A DNA stretch of 40,584 bases from Planctomycetales bacterium (GCA_020427155.1 JAGQOW010000030.1:1-40584); one strand, 5' to 3'; counted from the stretch's first letter, positions 1 to 8,448 are shown. Translations and numbers: made by a program. The notes: generated from the letters alone by a model not told the origin.

Positions 1-487
1 GACGACGCAGATGGCGATCTCCCTGCCAATCGAAATCGTCTCGGACTACGACACACTTGGGGGGACGGGCAATTCCGTCGTCGGCAGCTTGAAAGCGTCC
101 TGCCAAAGCGCGGGCATAGGGGTCGATCAAGCGCGCTTGAGAATCAAAGCGAAGCCCCAGTTCCGGTTCGTAGGGTCCATCGGCCTGGAAGTGGTAGAGT
201 TGTCCCACCTTGAGCCCAGGGACAGTCACGCTCCAAATGTCCCCCCAGCGGTCGTTAGCCGGATCGAATTCCACGATCCGGGACGGCTCGCGATCACTCA
301 CTCTCTGGTAGAGCAGCACCCGCATTGCAGTAGCCGATCGACTATAGACAACGAATTGGACACCAGCATCCTGGACAATCGCCCCGTAAGGAAGCGGATA
401 CTGAAACTGCATCAGGCGCTGCGATTTGGGCATGACGACGCGGGTTTGGCCTGGAAAAACGAGAGAGGAAGTCCACTGGGTTAGCAT
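1..487 (-). CDS. glgX: Glycogen debranching protein GlgX / isoamylase, N-terminal part (runs off the window)
   Basis: The minus-strand frame opens with ATG at 487 and stays open to base 1, giving about 162 residues with no stop. It reads as the N-terminal beta-sandwich (CBM48/isoamylase N) of a GH13 debranching enzyme. Visible signs are a YPLPYGA stretch followed by VQFVVYSRSATAMRVLLY, then WGDIWSVTVPG, YHFQADGPYEPELG with LIDPYARAL, and FDWQGDRHLRR just before the catalytic barrel would begin. Such enzymes remove alpha-1,6 branches from glycogen or limit dextrins in the cytoplasm. In-frame ATGs at residues 19 and 26 are possible alternative starts, since family members often begin close to the YPLGA motif. 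The catalytic domain lies outside the window, so GlgX cannot be told from other isoamylases. The plus-strand frame over this region is a shadow. Confidence 0.82.
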   Translation of the reverse strand, partial: MLTQWTSSLVFPGQTRVVMPKSQRLMQFQYPLPYGAIVQDAGVQFVVYSRSATAMRVLLYQRVSDREPSRIVEFDPANDRWGDIWSVTVPGLKVGQLYHFQADGPYEPELGLRFDSQARLIDPYARALAGRFQAADDGIARPPKCVVVRDDFDWQGDRHLRR

Positions 488-930
488 TGGCGAAGGCTCT
501 TGGGGATAAAGGACCGATTCGGCTGAGTAGTTGGCATACTACCCAGAGCGAAAGTACAACTCGCGATCACGAAAACCGCGCGCTGATTTGACGACGTCCT
601 AAACCTTCGACATTTGCCTCCGATACGCTTGAAAGGCTATTCTACCGCGCGGTAGAGGTTCGTTGTGTCCTACTTCTAGTTCCATCGCTGCTGCCGTGCA
701 ACGCGGCGTGGGCCTTCCAGTCGCGCCGGCCGTTCTATGGCCAAAGTTTTCGCTACCCGCTCCATCCGGTCCCCCGTTAATCAGTCTAATCGCGACGACC
801 GCATCGCCGGTCCCAATACAATCGCTCTGGGCGGCAACGTCTAGCTTCAGCCCATTGACGGGTCGTTGACACTAACCTGCGAGCCGCCGTAGAATCGGTT
901 CCCGATCGACCCGCAAGGCCCGCAAATCTA
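488..930. other. Intergenic region between divergent glgX and purM
   Basis: No convincing gene is seen here. A 68-codon plus-strand frame (663-869) has no ribosome-binding site and no recognisable motif. The region must hold the promoters of the two divergent neighbours. A good candidate for purM is listed separately. For glgX only a weak TTGTAC-like element is seen on the minus strand, near 560. Confidence 0.5.
866..895 (+). promoter_or_regulatory. Candidate sigma-70 promoter for purM
   Basis: A perfect -35 hexamer TTGACA (866-871) is followed after 18 bases by TAGAAT (890-895), five of six bases matching the -10 consensus. Transcription would begin near 902, giving a leader of about 30 bases before the purM ATG. 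Confidence 0.6.
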
Positions 931-1992
931 ATGCAAAAAATAACTTATCGAGACTCGGGAGTCGACCTCGACACCTACCAGGAGTCGATGGCGCGTTTGC
1001 CAAAACTGATGCGGCGTACCCATTGCCCTCGAGTTCTTCCGTGGAACAACGGCTTTGCCGGGCTCTTTCGGCTGGATTTTTCGAAAGGGCTCTTTTCCCG
1101 GGATTATCAAGAGCCCGTCCTTGTCTCCGGCACTGACGGTGTTGGCACCAAGCTCAAGGTTGCTCAGATGGTCGGGCGTCACGACTCGATTGGCATCGAC
1201 CTGGTTGCCATGTGCGTCAACGACGTCATTTGCTGCGGAGCCGAGCCGCTGTTTTTCCTGGATTATGTAGCAATGGCTGAGGACGATCCTGAACTGCTGG
1301 AGCAAATCGTCACTGGCATCAGCGACGGCTGTTTCGAGAGCGATGCCGCACTGATCGGCGGGGAAACGGCCATCATGCCCGATCTCTACCAACGAGGCGA
1401 CTACGACCTGGCTGGGTTTTGCGTCGGCATTGCCGAACGCTCTCGGTTGCTGGACGGCAGCCACATTGTGCCCGGCGACGTGGTGCTGGGGCTTGCTTCA
1501 GATGGGATTCATTCCAATGGCTACAGCCTGGTTCGGAAGATCGTCTTTGAACATGCAGGCCTGTCCGTCGACGATCAGGTCGAGACTTGCGGCTCGACCG
1601 TCGGCGAGCTCCTGCTGCAACCAACTCGGCTGTATGCCCGACCTGTGCGCGAGGTGCTGAATCACTACAAAGTGAAATCGGTGGTTCACGGCATCTCGCA
1701 CATCACTGGCGGAGGGCTCCACGAGAATCTTGCCCGCATCTTACCTGCAGAATTGGATGCCGAGATTCGACGAGATAGCTGGACAATCCCACCCGTCTTT
1801 TTCTGGCTTCAAGATTTGGGGGGAGTAGATGAGAGCGAAATGTATCGGGTATTCAACATGGGCATCGGCCTGACGATGGTCGTCTCCGATTACTACGCTG
1901 AAAGCGTCCAACAACAGCTAACTAATCTCGGCCTGAAAAACTGGCAAATTGGCCAGATCGTCGAGGGCTGCGGCAATTGCCGCTGGGTCTGA
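931..1992 (+). CDS. purM: Phosphoribosylformylglycinamidine cyclo-ligase (AIR synthetase)
   Basis: The 353-residue product matches the usual PurM length. PurM closes formylglycinamidine ribonucleotide with ATP to aminoimidazole ribonucleotide, step five of purine synthesis, in the cytoplasm. Family marks are the N-terminal [10 protein letters not shown], the ATP-site stretch [13 protein letters not shown] (about residues 67-79), [55 protein letters not shown] and [14 protein letters not shown]. The ATG at 931 is the first in frame and sits about 30 bases behind a strong promoter. The ribosome-binding site is weak. The gene is alone on its strand and converges on the dsbD-like gene, 47 bases away. 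Antisense frames inside it are shadows. Confidence 0.96.
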   Translation: MQKITYRDSGVDLDTYQESMARLPKLMRRTHCPRVLPWNNGFAGLFRLDFSKGLFSRDYQEPVLVSGTDGVGTKLKVAQMVGRHDSIGIDLVAMCVNDVICCGAEPLFFLDYVAMAEDDPELLEQIVTGISDGCFESDAALIGGETAIMPDLYQRGDYDLAGFCVGIAERSRLLDGSHIVPGDVVLGLASDGIHSNGYSLVRKIVFEHAGLSVDDQVETCGSTVGELLLQPTRLYARPVREVLNHYKVKSVVHGISHITGGGLHENLARILPAELDAEIRRDSWTIPPVFFWLQDLGGVDESEMYRVFNMGIGLTMVVSDYYAESVQQQLTNLGLKNWQIGQIVEGCGNCRWV

Positions 1993-2039
1993 GCGGCTGT
2001 TGGCCTGAGCGAGTTGGCAAGAGCCTGCAGATGAGGAAC

Positions 2040-4181
2040 CTACAAGCGAGGCTCTCCGCCTGCCTGGCTGAGTGCAGGCGATTGTTCCAACTGGTCGGCT
2101 GTTTTTAAGAGTTCTCCGCGGCCTGTCGCTTGGGCAATCGCCTCGAGTAATTCAGCCTTGGTGTATTTTCCTTCAGCAAAGACAATCGGGTGGTACGGGT
2201 CGGAACCGGGGAAAATTGCGATCAAGGGGACTCCGATGCCGCCGAGCGCCTTGATCGTGCGGTCGATCACTTCCGGTTTCTTCGTATAGTCCGCTTCCAT
2301 GGTAACGACATCTGCCAGGGTCAGCGCTTCCTCGATCGGCTGGGTCTTGAGGACAAGTTTTTCGAGGGTCTTGCAGGTCAGACACCAGTCGGCGGTGAAA
2401 TCGACCAAGACGGTACGCCCTTCATCCACGACAAGATGTCCCAACTTCTCCAGCGAAAACCGCTGCCAGTTCTGACCTTCTTCATGGGAAGGCTCGACGG
2501 CCAATTCGGCAATCGTCTGCCTGAGTAACTCATTGTTCTGGATACGTCCCAAATCGCGAGCAATCCGCAATCGCTGCTCGCCAACCTCCTGTTCGGCGCG
2601 GGCGGCTACGGACTTCTCGTGCCGCGGCAACATGACCTTCTTGTAGAGCCAGCCGTACGATCCCATTGCGCCAATGGCGACGATCAGCCCCGCGATGATC
2701 CACGATTGAACTTTCTCGACGAACAAGGCTGTGATGCGGGTTTGAGTAATCCACCAACATGCTCCCACGATGACCACCATCAGCGCCACGGTAGGAACCA
2801 CGAGAGGCGCTTCAATAAAGGTGAGCAACCAAACAACAGTAGCCAAGAGAATGAGCCCCATGAGCTTTTTGAACGTTTCCATCCAAGCGCCAGGGCGAGG
2901 CAAGAACCGGATGAGGTTGGGGAATGCGCCTATCAGCAGATAAGGGCTCGCCATACCTATCCCCACGGCTGTAAAAACCGAGTAAGTCATCCAAGCGGGC
3001 TGCTTCACTGCCCAGGCCAGGGCGGTGGCCATAAACGGCCCGATACATGGCGTCGCAAGCAGCGTGGTCAGCACTCCTTTGAGAAAAGCAGCCGTCGGTC
3101 CCTCACGCTCGGTAATCTCAACGGCCGTACTGGAACCCACGAATCCGGGGATAGGAATGTCCCATAGCCCCAACAAGCTAAGGGCCATCGCAAAGACGAT
3201 TGCAATCAGCGCGATGTTGAAAGTCGCATTGCTGAACTGCCCACCCCAGCCCAATTGCAGCGTTACTGCCAAACTTGCCAATACCAGAAAGACCGCTACG
3301 ATCCCAGCGGAGTACCAGCAATTGAGCGCTAAAGCATGGGCACGGCTTTGGCCAGCCTGCTGGACGAAGCTCATCACCTTCAGCCCGATGACCGGCAGCA
3401 CACAAGGCATGACGTTGAGTATCACGCCTCCTAAGAACGCGGTGAGCAGATAATAGGTGAGTGATTGGCCTTCCGTCTCTTGCAATGAAACTAGCGAGAG
3501 ATCGTACATGCGAGTCGGGCCAGCTGTACTCTCGTCCTTTGCCTGCGAGGAGTCCAAGGCAATGTTCGGGTTGGTCGTCGCATCACTTGAGATTTCGGCA
3601 GTAGCAGGCGCAGTAAAATCGATTCCCGGCGGCAACGACACGCCTTTTCCCTGGCGAGCAGTGAACTCTTGATCGAAGGGGATACAAACCTGGGCACATG
3701 CTTGTCCTTCGACTCGGCCAGCTATCTTCAAAGCGGCTGGGTCGGTTCCCGACGGAAGTTCGATCGGAGCAAACCAGGTGACCTGCTTAGTGTGTTCGCG
3801 CAGCTCCAGGCCAACCCATATGTCTTTATCGATGTGCGTCTCCGGCGGCTCGACCGATCGCCAGGCACCAACGACTTGCACCGGCGAGTCGGGGGCGAGC
3901 AGAATCGCCGTCGGTAGCGGACCACCTTCCGCCTGATCGACAGCGGAAATGTGAAAACCGTCGGCAATCATTGCCGTCACAAACAATATGGCAGGCCGGT
4001 CCTGATCGGCGGGGGTAAACTGAGCCTGAACAGTCACCTCGGCCGCGGAATTCCCCTTGCTGAAAGCACCGATCCCTTGCGGAAACTCGAACTGGGCCAG
4101 CACTGCATTGCTGCCAAAACCCACCAGCAGGCAGAAGGCAAATGCCACCTGACGGCGCGAAGCCAATGACGCTGATAACAT
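2040..4181 (-). CDS. dsbD: Thiol:disulfide interchange protein, DsbD family
   Basis: The 713-residue protein has the three-part DsbD layout. After a signal peptide (cut near ...AVLAQ) comes a periplasmic N-terminal domain with the cysteine pair QACAQVCIPF. The central part has about eight membrane spans carrying the two redox cysteines, in NVMPCVLPVIGLK and LATPCIGPF. A C-terminal thioredoxin-like domain carries DWCLTCK. Known family members pass electrons from cytoplasmic thioredoxin across the inner membrane to periplasmic or secreted partners such as DsbC or cytochrome maturation proteins. It is longer than E. coli DsbD (about 565 residues), mainly through the N-terminal region and a roughly 90-residue linker before the thioredoxin domain. 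Which partner it serves cannot be told from the neighbours. Confidence 0.9.
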   Translation of the reverse strand: MLSASLASRRQVAFAFCLLVGFGSNAVLAQFEFPQGIGAFSKGNSAAEVTVQAQFTPADQDRPAILFVTAMIADGFHISAVDQAEGGPLPTAILLAPDSPVQVVGAWRSVEPPETHIDKDIWVGLELREHTKQVTWFAPIELPSGTDPAALKIAGRVEGQACAQVCIPFDQEFTARQGKGVSLPPGIDFTAPATAEISSDATTNPNIALDSSQAKDESTAGPTRMYDLSLVSLQETEGQSLTYYLLTAFLGGVILNVMPCVLPVIGLKVMSFVQQAGQSRAHALALNCWYSAGIVAVFLVLASLAVTLQLGWGGQFSNATFNIALIAIVFAMALSLLGLWDIPIPGFVGSSTAVEITEREGPTAAFLKGVLTTLLATPCIGPFMATALAWAVKQPAWMTYSVFTAVGIGMASPYLLIGAFPNLIRFLPRPGAWMETFKKLMGLILLATVVWLLTFIEAPLVVPTVALMVVIVGACWWITQTRITALFVEKVQSWIIAGLIVAIGAMGSYGWLYKKVMLPRHEKSVAARAEQEVGEQRLRIARDLGRIQNNELLRQTIAELAVEPSHEEGQNWQRFSLEKLGHLVVDEGRTVLVDFTADWCLTCKTLEKLVLKTQPIEEALTLADVVTMEADYTKKPEVIDRTIKALGGIGVPLIAIFPGSDPYHPIVFAEGKYTKAELLEAIAQATGRGELLKTADQLEQSPALSQAGGEPRL

Positions 4182-4243
4182 TCGCCATCCTCACTCGAAA
4201 GATTGGTCTCGCACGCATCCTGCAGCGAGAAACTAACCCATGT

Positions 4244-4273
4244 ATCTTATCAGCCCACGAAAATTGGGGTCAA
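4244..4273 (-). promoter_or_regulatory. Candidate promoter of the dsbD-like gene
   Basis: On the minus strand TTGACC (4273-4268) is followed after 18 bases by TAAGAT (4249-4244), preceded by TGA as in an extended -10. The start would lie near 4237, about 55 bases before the ATG at 4181. Confidence 0.5.
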
Positions 4274-4417
4274 CTCCGACCTTCCTGATACGGCAATCCC
4301 TAAGCAACGAGCACGGAACCATTTGGGGCTATCCCAAGCTTTGCAGTTTACGCTGCGAGCGACTGTATGGCAGCGTACATCCAGAGAATTCCAGATTCGA
4401 CAGCTTGTGCGATTGCG

Positions 4418-5464
4418 TCAGAAAGAGGCAACGCTAGCACCGCTGCGTTGGGCCAATGCCGACAGCCGGTCTCGTAGCCAGACCAGTTGGGCATGGAGGG
4501 CGTGAATCTGCGGAAAGGAGCGACCATCGACAAAAAGCCAGCGTACCCAATTGGCAGCTGAACAAATGGTGCCACCTGCGTCAAAACCCGCCACCGCCCG
4601 GCGCTCGCCTATCTCCAGCCGTCGCCTCATCGCATACTCGCCCAACGCCAGATCCCAATCCTCTGCCGAATCGTTCACCATGCTTCCGATCAGTCGCGCC
4701 AAATCGCAAGCCACCGAATCGACCGCCACAGCTCCAAAGTCGATCACCCCGGTCACTGCTTCGCCCGAATACAGAAGATGGTCGTGTCTGACGTCTCGCA
4801 GACACCACTGCAAAGGGAGCGGAACATGCGCAATCGCCCGAAGCTGATCAATCACTCCTATTAGCGCCCGATCGATCCCTTCGAGCAGTTCGAAGGCAAG
4901 CTCGCGCAGCTCGTTGGCATCGCCCGAACGAGTTTCCTTCCACAAGCGATCGAGTCCGCCTTGCTGCAAGCCTTGTAGTATCTCAAGTCGATTTGCCAGT
5001 CCAGGCGATGGAGCCAGCTGGGCGCCGTTTCCAGCGTACTGATAGCTCGCTGCCGCCCGATGCAGGTCGGCCAACGCCACCATCGCTGCACGCAGTTTTG
5101 CATGGCTGGGGAACTGCCGATAGTCTGCTTCGCCAGGCATCCAGGGCGTCAATTCCCAAAGATGGTCCTCATTAACAAAAAACGTTTCCCCCGACAGGGT
5201 AGGTAGCGGTACCGGGGCCAAGGAGTAACCTTGCCCATCGAGGTGTCGAATCAAGCCGTGAATCGAGGATAAACCATCCATCGACGGATGAGTTTGAGGC
5301 CAACGTCGGAGGCACAATTCTTCGTCGCCCATCGACACGCGCCATACGATCGCACCGCTGAAACCTCCCCGCAGACCTAGCGATTGCATGCGGGCTTGAG
5401 AAACGTCTCTGAACCAGGGGCTCAAGAACGTCAGTTGATTTGTCGCATAGGTGTTACCAGGCAC
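4418..5464 (-). CDS. Aminoglycoside-phosphotransferase-fold kinase with unusual catalytic loop
   Basis: The 348-residue protein has the layout of the APH/choline-kinase fold. An N-terminal lobe (GGFSGAIVWRV, then EELCLRRWP as nucleotide-binding lysine-region equivalent) is followed by the linker LTPWMPGEADY and a helical lobe. The catalytic loop reads CLRDVRHDHLLY, and the metal-binding aspartate lies in TGVIDFGAVAVDSVACDLARLIGS. The usual APH loop is HGDxxxxN. Here the histidine-glycine before the aspartate is LR, and the asparagine five positions later is His. The substrate is unknown; small-molecule kinases of this fold act on choline, homoserine, sugars or aminoglycosides. The start is a GTG at 5464; the next in-frame ATG would cut into the N-lobe. 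It is divergent from glnB. A resistance role is not implied. Confidence 0.72.
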   Translation of the reverse strand: MPGNTYATNQLTFLSPWFRDVSQARMQSLGLRGGFSGAIVWRVSMGDEELCLRRWPQTHPSMDGLSSIHGLIRHLDGQGYSLAPVPLPTLSGETFFVNEDHLWELTPWMPGEADYRQFPSHAKLRAAMVALADLHRAAASYQYAGNGAQLAPSPGLANRLEILQGLQQGGLDRLWKETRSGDANELRELAFELLEGIDRALIGVIDQLRAIAHVPLPLQWCLRDVRHDHLLYSGEAVTGVIDFGAVAVDSVACDLARLIGSMVNDSAEDWDLALGEYAMRRRLEIGERRAVAGFDAGGTICSAANWVRWLFVDGRSFPQIHALHAQLVWLRDRLSALAQRSGASVASF

Positions 5465-5583
5465 AGTCGATCTCTACAGCCAGGGGCATTAGACAGCAAG
5501 CAGATAAAAGTGCCCCGCAGACAATCGCTCGCCCGGGGCTGCAAGTGGCGAGCTTCCGCGTAAGACTGCGCCAGCCCGTATAC

Positions 5584-5613
5584 TTGCTGCAGACTCCAGC
5601 AATGCTATGCTGG
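5584..5613 (+). promoter_or_regulatory. Candidate glnB promoter overlapped by an inverted repeat
   Basis: TTGCTG (5584-5589) and TATGCT (5606-5611) are 16 bases apart. A perfect 6-base dyad, CCAGCA-ATGCTA-TGCTGG (5596-5613), covers the -10 hexamer, where a repressor or activator could act. No -24/-12 sigma-54 element is visible. The region also contains the upstream side of the divergent kinase gene. Confidence 0.35.
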
Positions 5614-5655
5614 GGCGTACTTCGCCAAGTCATTGTATCTATTGGTTGCCAGCAC

Positions 5656-6003
5656 ATGAAGCTCATTCTCGCGATCATCCAGCCCACGAAACTCGACGCG
5701 GTGTTGCAAGCACTTACCCGCGTTGGCGTAACTCGGCTGACAATCAGCGATGCTATGGGGTACGCGCGCCAACGAGGGCAAATCGAAACCTATCGAGGGG
5801 CCGAATACCAGTCGAATCTGTTGCGAAAGGTGGAGCTAGAGATTGCGGTAAACGACGATTTCGTCGAACGGACGATCGATTGTTTGGAACAGGTTGCCCG
5901 CACCGGACACGAAGGCAGCATCGGCGACGGCAAGATCCTCGTCCTGCCCATGGAAGAAGCGATCCAAGTAAGCGACCAACAACGGGGTCCTGGCGCGATC
6001 TGA
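5656..6003 (+). CDS. glnB: PII family nitrogen regulatory protein
   Basis: The 115-residue protein is a PII signal transducer, a trimer that binds ATP/ADP and 2-oxoglutarate and controls nitrogen enzymes and transporters. Visible are the N-terminal strand MKLILAIIQPTKLDAVLQAL, the T-loop ETYRGAEYQSNLL with Tyr51 at the position uridylylated in E. coli GlnB, and the nucleotide-binding B-loop, here TGHEGSIGDGKI, followed by VLPMEEAIQV. Compared with E. coli GlnB (TGKIGDGK) the B-loop carries three extra residues. The open frame begins at 5440, but that would overlap the divergent kinase gene and add unrelated sequence, so the ATG at 5656 in front of MKLILAI is chosen. The receiver-like gene follows after 5 bases. 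Confidence 0.93.
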   Translation: MKLILAIIQPTKLDAVLQALTRVGVTRLTISDAMGYARQRGQIETYRGAEYQSNLLRKVELEIAVNDDFVERTIDCLEQVARTGHEGSIGDGKILVLPMEEAIQVSDQQRGPGAI

Positions 6004-6008
6004 TCTAG

Positions 6009-6368
6009 ATGAAACTTATTCTCCTGAGTCGCGATCTCATGCTCGCCTCGCGTACCGAAGGCGTTGCACGGCAAAAAGGAATCGCCATGGTCCAGGCAGC
6101 CAATCAGATCGATGCGATCTCTGCGATAGCGGACGAAAACTGCCAGTTGCTCGTGGTCGATCTGCAATTGCCCGGACTCGACATCGAGGCGCTCGTAATT
6201 CAAGCGCGACAGAGTTCCAAGAGTTCACTACGGATCGTCGCTTGCGGACCTCATGTTCATGAGCAACGGTTAGATACGGCGCGCGCAGCTGGTTGCGATC
6301 GGGTGGTGACACGAGGGCAATTCGATCGAGAAGCGGCTCATATCTTAGGAATGACTGAAACCACTTGA
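6009..6368 (+). CDS. Stand-alone receiver-like (CheY-type) protein, degenerate
   Basis: The 119-residue protein has the alternating strand-helix pattern of a response-regulator receiver: MKLILLSRD, then LLVVDLQLPG with an aspartate (about residue 51) where the phosphate is normally accepted, then LRIVACG and CDRVVTRGQF. The acidic pair of strand 1 is reduced to one Asp (SRD). The conserved Thr/Ser after strand 4 is replaced (VACG), and the usual Lys before Pro-Phe is shifted or replaced (VVTRGQF). It may therefore signal without phosphorylation or bind a partner directly. There is no output domain. It starts 5 bases after glnB, so the two are almost certainly cotranscribed, which suggests a link to nitrogen or energy signalling. 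That link is inference. Confidence 0.68.
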   Translation: MKLILLSRDLMLASRTEGVARQKGIAMVQAANQIDAISAIADENCQLLVVDLQLPGLDIEALVIQARQSSKSSLRIVACGPHVHEQRLDTARAAGCDRVVTRGQFDREAAHILGMTETT

Positions 6369-6385
6369 CGAAACGAGAGAAGTGG
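6361..6385 (+). terminator. Weak hairpin after the glnB-receiver pair
   Basis: CCACTT (6361-6366) pairs with AAGTGG (6380-6385) across a 13-base loop. It overlaps the stop codon of the receiver-like gene and has no T-run, so it is only a possible terminator in the convergent spacer. Confidence 0.2.
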
Positions 6386-6422
6386 CTCGCAAGTATCTGT
6401 CACTTGGTTGCCTGATTTAGAC

Positions 6423-7682
6423 TCACGTCGCTGAGTCACCGTCATCTGTCATGCCACGTCCTTCAGGATCAATCTGAGGAACACCGGTTTCGTCTGTCGC
6501 CAACTCCGAGAGGGCCTTAGGATTCATTTCTCCGGGCTCGAAGGCAATTTCATCCATCTCGATCCCGTCAACCTGCCTGCGCAACAGCAGATAAATGCCC
6601 ACACTGGCCGACCAGAGATAGCCGACTGAAAAAGAGGCCGCAACTGCCTGGAGCATCCATTTCCAGAACTGAACGGACCTACCCCCGATGGTCAACATTG
6701 TGCCCAATTCCGCCTGGGCGTCACCAGTCAGCGTTGTGACCAACTCGGCTGTCCGCAGGTTGCCTGCCCCCCAGCTGATCGTCCATTCCGACAGTACCAC
6801 GGCGGCAACCGCAAAACAATTAACGACCAACTCACCCAAGTAGCCCAGGGCAGTCGCCACTACCACATAGAACATCAAGTGGAGTGGTCGCTGGTAGACG
6901 TAAGCATAACATCGACTGACGCCATCAAAGGCGTCAGTCCGCTCGACGGCCAAGGTTGCCCACATCAGAGGCCAACCCACCAGCAGCCCCAGCAGCGCCA
7001 GCGCCAGCAGCATCCCCCAGCCGAGCACCAAGATCCAGAGAAAACCGGCTAGCATCGCCAGAAAATCGAGTCTCAGCAGTATGCCGTCGAAAACCATTGG
7101 CACCGCCAGTGCGCCGACTCCCAGCAGAACGATGAGAGGCGACCCCGCAGTGGCACCCCATTTGGCAAGCGCCGCCTTGAGCGCACTCAACGGTCCCAGG
7201 GTCTCGCCACGAGTCAGGTAGACGCCCGAAATTCGAGTAATCGCCCCACCCCAGAGAGCCCAAACGGCAATCGTCCAGATGCCGCTCAGCGACAACGCCA
7301 GCGAACGCTGCCAACTCGCCTCGCGACTGGTCTGCTGAGCAAACGGCTGGGCCAACCACGACCACGCCCGTACCAAGGGGCCCGAAGTGGCATGCCCTGC
7401 AAGCTCCTCGAAATCGGGAATTCTCGCGACGACCTGAGAGATCGAAGTTGCAGCCTCCAGGGCAGGTCCAGCGGCAGGGTCGGTAAGCTCTTCCAGTCCT
7501 GCGGAATGGTCAGCAAAAACGCCGTCGATCGCAGCCCAACCCCATTGCGTCAACAGCACGCCCACAAAGGCCAGTCCCAACACACGAACCATGACCGATA
7601 CGCGCAAAGCCTGCACCAAGATGAGCCATGGACAAATCTCGTTCCAACGGACTTCGTAAAGAATGCCTTTTGGCTGAGCCAT
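6423..7682 (-). CDS. Multi-pass membrane protein of unknown function
   Basis: About 419 residues from the ATG at 7682; a GTG at 7712 would add ten residues, and neither has a clear ribosome-binding site. Several hydrophobic stretches are visible: VLGLAFVGVLLTQWGWA, SLSGIWTIAVWALWGGAI, a long run near LIVLLGVGALAVPMVF, LAMLAGFLWILVLGWGMLL followed by LLGLLVGWPLMW, HLMFYVVVATALGYLGELV, and a last one near ASFSVGYLWSASVGIYLLL. The C-terminal 50 residues are acidic and probably cytoplasmic. The fold resembles large planctomycete membrane proteins with no assigned role. I recognise no catalytic motif. It lies downstream of yacG on the same strand but has its own good -10 element. Confidence 0.75.
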   Translation of the reverse strand: MAQPKGILYEVRWNEICPWLILVQALRVSVMVRVLGLAFVGVLLTQWGWAAIDGVFADHSAGLEELTDPAAGPALEAATSISQVVARIPDFEELAGHATSGPLVRAWSWLAQPFAQQTSREASWQRSLALSLSGIWTIAVWALWGGAITRISGVYLTRGETLGPLSALKAALAKWGATAGSPLIVLLGVGALAVPMVFDGILLRLDFLAMLAGFLWILVLGWGMLLALALLGLLVGWPLMWATLAVERTDAFDGVSRCYAYVYQRPLHLMFYVVVATALGYLGELVVNCFAVAAVVLSEWTISWGAGNLRTAELVTTLTGDAQAELGTMLTIGGRSVQFWKWMLQAVAASFSVGYLWSASVGIYLLLRRQVDGIEMDEIAFEPGEMNPKALSELATDETGVPQIDPEGRGMTDDGDSAT

Positions 7683-7748
7683 GGTCTGAAAGATCCAAGC
7701 AGTGGAACGCACGTCACAAGCAATGACGACGCACGATTCGGCCGCAAC

Positions 7749-7777
7749 ATTATAGATTGGTTCTTAAGAGATTCCTA
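7749..7777 (-). promoter_or_regulatory. Candidate promoter of the membrane-protein gene
   Basis: A perfect TATAAT (7754-7749, minus strand) lies about 60 bases before the ATG at 7682. The -35 is poor (TAGGAA, 17 bases upstream). Just upstream, GGTTCT (7759-7764) and AGAACC (7781-7786) form an inverted repeat that may end the transcript coming from yacG. Confidence 0.4.
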
Positions 7778-7794
7778 GCTAGAACCTCAGGCCG

Positions 7795-8004
7795 CTACAG
7801 AGCTTCACCTTCGGTTCCTGAAGAACGCTCTTGAGCCCAATCGTCTTCAGGCTTTTCATCGGCCTCGATGTTGGGAACGGCTGGCAGCGTATAGCTTTCA
7901 TCGAACCAGCGGCCCAGATCGATTGAACGACACCTTGGGCTGCAAAAAGGCATGGCGGTCGTTGTTTCAGGCTGAAACTCGCTGTTGCAGACAGGACAAC
8001 GCAT
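7795..8004 (-). CDS. yacG: DNA gyrase inhibitor YacG, zinc-binding
   Basis: The small protein (69 residues) has the YacG signature: CPVC near the N-terminus, then MPFCSPRCRSIDLGRWFDESYTLP. The four cysteines bind one zinc ion. In E. coli, YacG binds GyrB and blocks gyrase from engaging DNA. The C-terminal 25 residues are acidic and low in complexity. The ATG at 8004 is preferred over the in-frame TTG at 8010, because the zinc motif begins two residues after it. It is the last gene of the co-directional grpE-fmdB-yacG run, 54 bases after fmdB. Confidence 0.9.
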   Translation of the reverse strand: MRCPVCNSEFQPETTTAMPFCSPRCRSIDLGRWFDESYTLPAVPNIEADEKPEDDWAQERSSGTEGEAL

Positions 8005-8058
8005 CGTCAATCAATCTCAGGAGGGCGGATAGGTCAGAATCCCAGAGCAACCTCTATT

Positions 8059-8391
8059 CTACTTGTTTTCCGACTTCTTGGCGCTCGATTGTTTCTCGCT
8101 CTTGCTTTTGCCCGAGGAGCTGTCCGAGCTCTTGTCTTTTGCCTTGTGGTCATCTTTGGCTTTGTCGTTCGACTTCTTTTCGTTTTCGGCGCCTTTCTTG
8201 TACGAATCGCTACGGTAGTCAGTCTCGTAGAAACCTGACCCCTTAAAGACGACTGCTGCCCCCGTGCCGAAGAGGCGACGAAGTTTCAGCTTGCTGCAAT
8301 CCGGACATTTACGCTTCACCGGCTCGGAGATCGACTGGAAGAGTTCGAACTCATGGCCGCAACCATCGCATTGGTAGTCGTAGGTTGGCAT
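8059..8391 (-). CDS. FmdB-family zinc ribbon protein
   Basis: The 110-residue protein opens with MPTYDYQCDGCGHEFELFQ and continues with KRKCPDCSKLKLRRLFGTG. These two CxxC pairs are typical of the small putative regulatory FmdB family (name from the formamidase operon of Methylophilus). GSGFYETDYRS is also a family mark. The last 45 residues are almost only Lys, Ser, Asp and Glu, a disordered charged tail. The exact role of the family is not established. It lies between grpE and yacG, 57 bases from grpE, and probably shares their transcript. Confidence 0.88.
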   Translation of the reverse strand: MPTYDYQCDGCGHEFELFQSISEPVKRKCPDCSKLKLRRLFGTGAAVVFKGSGFYETDYRSDSYKKGAENEKKSNDKAKDDHKAKDKSSDSSSGKSKSEKQSSAKKSENK

Positions 8392-8448
8392 GGAACGGTC
8401 AATTAACCTGAAATGAGGAAGAAAACAGGGGACTTGGCGCAGATCAAC

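Noticed and set aside
11..484. 157-codon plus-strand frame at the left edge
   Set aside because: It is antisense to the minus-strand frame that clearly encodes the GlgX/isoamylase N-terminus.
2021..2054. GAGCCT/AGGCTC pairing between purM and the dsbD-like gene
   Set aside because: Only six pairs across a 22-base loop and reaching into the coding end; too weak to call a terminator.
5440..5655. N-terminal extension of the PII frame
   Set aside because: It would overlap the divergent kinase gene, and PII proteins begin at the MKLILAI strand.
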